Shown here one piece after another: positions 61,980 through 64,000 of a stretch of 64,000 bases of DNA. The notes under the pieces were generated by a model. It saw only the letters and a program-made list of their open reading frames with translations, ran no database searches and was not told the DNA's origin. The stretch comes from Pelagimonas varians (GTDB lineage Bacteria; Pseudomonadota; Alphaproteobacteria; Rhodobacterales; Rhodobacteraceae), in assembly GCF_003208435.1 (NCBI RefSeq), contig NZ_QKMF01000014.1, positions 1 through 64,000 on the forward strand. Reading direction: 5' to 3'. Position numbers and translations under genes: made by a program. Position 1 is the stretch's first letter, and the number at the start of each line of letters is the position of its first letter.

Positions 61980-62075
61980 TGAGCCACTTCGCCCTCGCTT
62001 CCCCTTGCCCCTTCCGGCGAAATGTTGCACCACAGGGGCGCAGTTTCCGAGCCCGGATAAGAGGACATTATTACC

Positions 62076-63062
62076 ATGACGGACGGCCTGATCGATATCA
62101 ACGCGAAACCCACCGAAGAAATTTCCGTCCGTGACGTCTTTGGCATTGATACTGACATGATTGTGCATGGCTTCCCTGAGCGCACAAGCCGCGTGCCCGC
62201 GGAAGACAGCACTTATAAATTTGACCCGGACACCACGCTGGCGATTCTTGCGGGTTTTAACCGCAACCGCCGGGTGATGATTCAAGGTTATCACGGCACG
62301 GGTAAGTCGACTCATATCGAGCAAGTCGCCTCCCGGCTCAACTGGCCTGCCGTTCGTGTCAATCTGGACTCACATATTTCGCGGATCGACCTGATCGGCA
62401 AAGACGCGATCAAATTGATCGACGGCAAGCAAACAACCCAGTTCCAAGAAGGTATCCTGCCTTGGGCGCTGCGCAACCCGACTGCGATCGTGTTTGATGA
62501 ATATGATGCGGGCCGCGCGGACGTCATGTTCGTCATTCAGCGTGTTCTGGAAACCGACGGCAAACTGACACTTTTGGATCAAAACGAAGTGATCACCCCC
62601 CACCCTTATTTCCGCCTGTTTGCGACTGCGAACACCGTCGGACTGGGTGACACGACAGGTCTTTACCACGGCACGCAACAGATCAACCAAGGTCAGATGG
62701 ACCGTTGGTCACTGGTTGCGACGTTGAATTACCTGTCGATAGACGCAGAAACCCAGATCATTTTGTCCAAAGCCCCGCATTTCAACACCGAGGCGGGCCG
62801 CAAGACGATCAAACAGATGGTTACAGTCGCAGACTTTACCCGCCGCGCCTTTATGAATGGCGAATTGTCGACGGTGATGTCTCCGCGGACTGTGATTGCT
62901 TGGGCTCAAAATTCGGAAATCTTCCGCAACATCGGTTACGCTTTCCGCCTGTCTTTCTTGAACAAATGCGACGAACTGGAACGCCAGACAGTGGCTGAAT
63001 TCTACCAGCGCTGCTTTGACGAGGAACTACCGGAAAGCGCCGCAAGTGTTTCGCTGGGCTAA
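62076..63062 (+). CDS. cobS: Aerobic cobaltochelatase subunit CobS
   Basis: 328 residues of the AAA+ MoxR/CobS family. Walker [10 protein letters not shown] (71-79), Walker [10 protein letters not shown], sensor FATANTVG. CobS with CobT and CobN inserts cobalt into hydrogenobyrinate a,c-diamide in the aerobic cobalamin pathway. The partner cobT is not in the window; it may follow beyond 64000. AGAGGA lies upstream of the ATG and a terminator follows. Confidence 0.95.
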   Translation: MTDGLIDINAKPTEEISVRDVFGIDTDMIVHGFPERTSRVPAEDSTYKFDPDTTLAILAGFNRNRRVMIQGYHGTGKSTHIEQVASRLNWPAVRVNLDSHISRIDLIGKDAIKLIDGKQTTQFQEGILPWALRNPTAIVFDEYDAGRADVMFVIQRVLETDGKLTLLDQNEVITPHPYFRLFATANTVGLGDTTGLYHGTQQINQGQMDRWSLVATLNYLSIDAETQIILSKAPHFNTEAGRKTIKQMVTVADFTRRAFMNGELSTVMSPRTVIAWAQNSEIFRNIGYAFRLSFLNKCDELERQTVAEFYQRCFDEELPESAASVSLG

Positions 63063-63083
63063 CCACACCCTGCATGCAAGTTT

Positions 63084-63113
63084 AAAAAGGGCGCATGGTT
63101 TTGCGCCTTTTTT
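63084..63113 (+). terminator. Rho-independent terminator after cobS
   Basis: AAAAAGGGCGC / GCGCC(T)TTTTT with an 8-nt loop (ATGGTTTT), 20 bases after the stop; T-run TTTTTT. Confidence 0.85.
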
Positions 63114-63226
63114 CTTGCGTAGCACTTTTTCTTTGTTCCGCATCACATCTACAGGCACACGGGGCCCTGTCCCCACGCTGCCTTAATGGTGCCCCCCAAA
63201 CAAACCAACTCCAAAGGCAGCACCAA

Positions 63227-63904
63227 ATGCATATCGGATTGATCGGCGGCATCGGCGTCGCCGCCACCATTGTTTATTATCAGAGACTTACAGCAGCTGT
63301 CGGTGGGCCGTTTGATCTAACGATTGAACACGCGGATGTTCAAACCCTGATCAAAAACAATCTTGCGGATGAGCGTGAGGCGCAAGCCGAGGTCTACGCC
63401 CGTCATATTGACCGTCTCAAAGCGGCGGGCTGTGATTGCGTGGCAATCACATCACTGGGCGGCCATTTTTGTTTTGAAGAAACCATCGCGCGATCTTCTT
63501 TGCCGCTGGTTTCGGCCGTGGCCCCGCTAGATGCGTTCTTTGTTAACCAAGGTATCAGCCGCATCGGCCTTTTAGGCACGCGCGTGGTGATGCACACCCG
63601 TCTGTTTGGTCAACTGGGCCAAACCCAAGCGGTCGCACCGGATGATGATATTGAACGAATCGGACAATCATATCAGGACATGGCGGTTTCCGGTGTCTGC
63701 ACGCCAGAGCAACGCGCTCTGTTTATCAAGGCAGGCCGCCGGATGATCGACACCATGGGGGCCCAAGCGGTTGTCTTGGCCGGCACCGATTTGAACCTCG
63801 CTTTTGACGGGCACTCAACCGGCTATCAGGTCATCGATGCTTTGGATGTGCATGTTGCCCAATTGGCAGCGCTTGCCACCGGGAAAAGCCAGCTTTTTCC
63901 CTAA
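63227..63904 (+). CDS. Aspartate/glutamate racemase-family protein lacking both usual catalytic cysteines
   Basis: 225 residues with the Asp/Glu racemase fold (IGLIGGIGVAAT at the N-terminus, GISRIGLLGTRVVMHTRLF in the middle). The usual first cysteine block (CNTxH) is AITSLGGHF and the second (GCTE) is AGTDLNL, so Ser and Gly replace the cysteines. It therefore probably has another activity, for example a decarboxylase-, isomerase- or hydantoin-racemase-like role. ATG 63227 is chosen by family start; the open frame upstream includes the cobS terminator. Confidence 0.8.
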   Translation: MHIGLIGGIGVAATIVYYQRLTAAVGGPFDLTIEHADVQTLIKNNLADEREAQAEVYARHIDRLKAAGCDCVAITSLGGHFCFEETIARSSLPLVSAVAPLDAFFVNQGISRIGLLGTRVVMHTRLFGQLGQTQAVAPDDDIERIGQSYQDMAVSGVCTPEQRALFIKAGRRMIDTMGAQAVVLAGTDLNLAFDGHSTGYQVIDALDVHVAQLAALATGKSQLFP

Positions 63905-64000
63905 ACACGCCCGGATGCAACTGAACAAAAATGTGACATTCGGGTAAAAGTTTTTAAAACGCACAACCTTTCATCAGTTTTTTGCGCGTAAACTCTGATT

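Overview
The window looks like a chromosomal segment of a marine Rhodobacteraceae (Roseobacter-group) alphaproteobacterium. This rests on the gene set (CcsR-type sRNAs behind a DUF1127 gene, SAM-II riboswitch on metZ, CarD, FolE2, betICBA with choline sulfatase, an alphaproteobacterial GTTC-N7-GTTC SOS box, CobS), on moderately high GC, and on typical roseobacter protein sequences. Nothing here identifies the species.

Positions 1-3976 are the decayed end of an integrative element placed at the 3' end of a tRNA-Ser(UGA) gene (3977-4066). It holds a truncated IS3-family copy, a primase-like gene spread over three frames, an intact 199-aa element protein, a gene with a stop and a frameshift, an AlpA regulator, small damaged genes and a frameshifted tyrosine integrase. 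From 4278 the chromosome is intact: SPOR lipoprotein, DacA/C carboxypeptidase, tmk and holB on +, then mrp on -.

The most striking feature is 9547-10596: a DUF1127 gene followed by 16 consecutive hairpins, 15 with the full CTCCTCCC loop and the last with a shortened CCTCCC loop in the terminator. I read them as eight two-hairpin CcsR-type sRNAs. Two complete 211-bp repeats and the start of a third show recent expansion. Two small secreted proteins and valS follow.

About 15.4-21.4 kb (- strand) carries a ThDP enzyme, TrkH, a second small DUF1127-like protein, folE2 and metZ with a SAM-II riboswitch. About 21.5-33.9 kb is mixed housekeeping: hydrolases, a KefC-type antiporter, CarD, ferredoxin, S4 protein, Suv3-like helicase, M3 peptidase, nuclease. 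33.9-39.5 kb is betI-betC-betB-betA, converting choline sulfate through choline and betaine aldehyde to glycine betaine, with a BetI-type operator and two intergenic hairpins sharing one 17-nt loop. 39.7-51.3 kb holds transporters (EamA, ArgO with ArgP, SLC13), a predicted fluoroacetate dehalogenase, YebC, YmdB and a 2Fe-2S ferredoxin.

51.4-51.8 kb has a SOS box directly in front of an orphan DnaE2 C-terminal OB domain, apparently what is left of an imuA-imuB-dnaE2 cassette. 52.4-60.0 kb is a gor-hflK-hflC-DUF2065-deg quality-control and redox block, interrupted by a hydrolase and an unknown coiled-coil gene with a frameshift near its start. The end holds rpiA, an ECF sigma/anti-sigma pair, cobS and a racemase-family protein lacking both usual catalytic cysteines.
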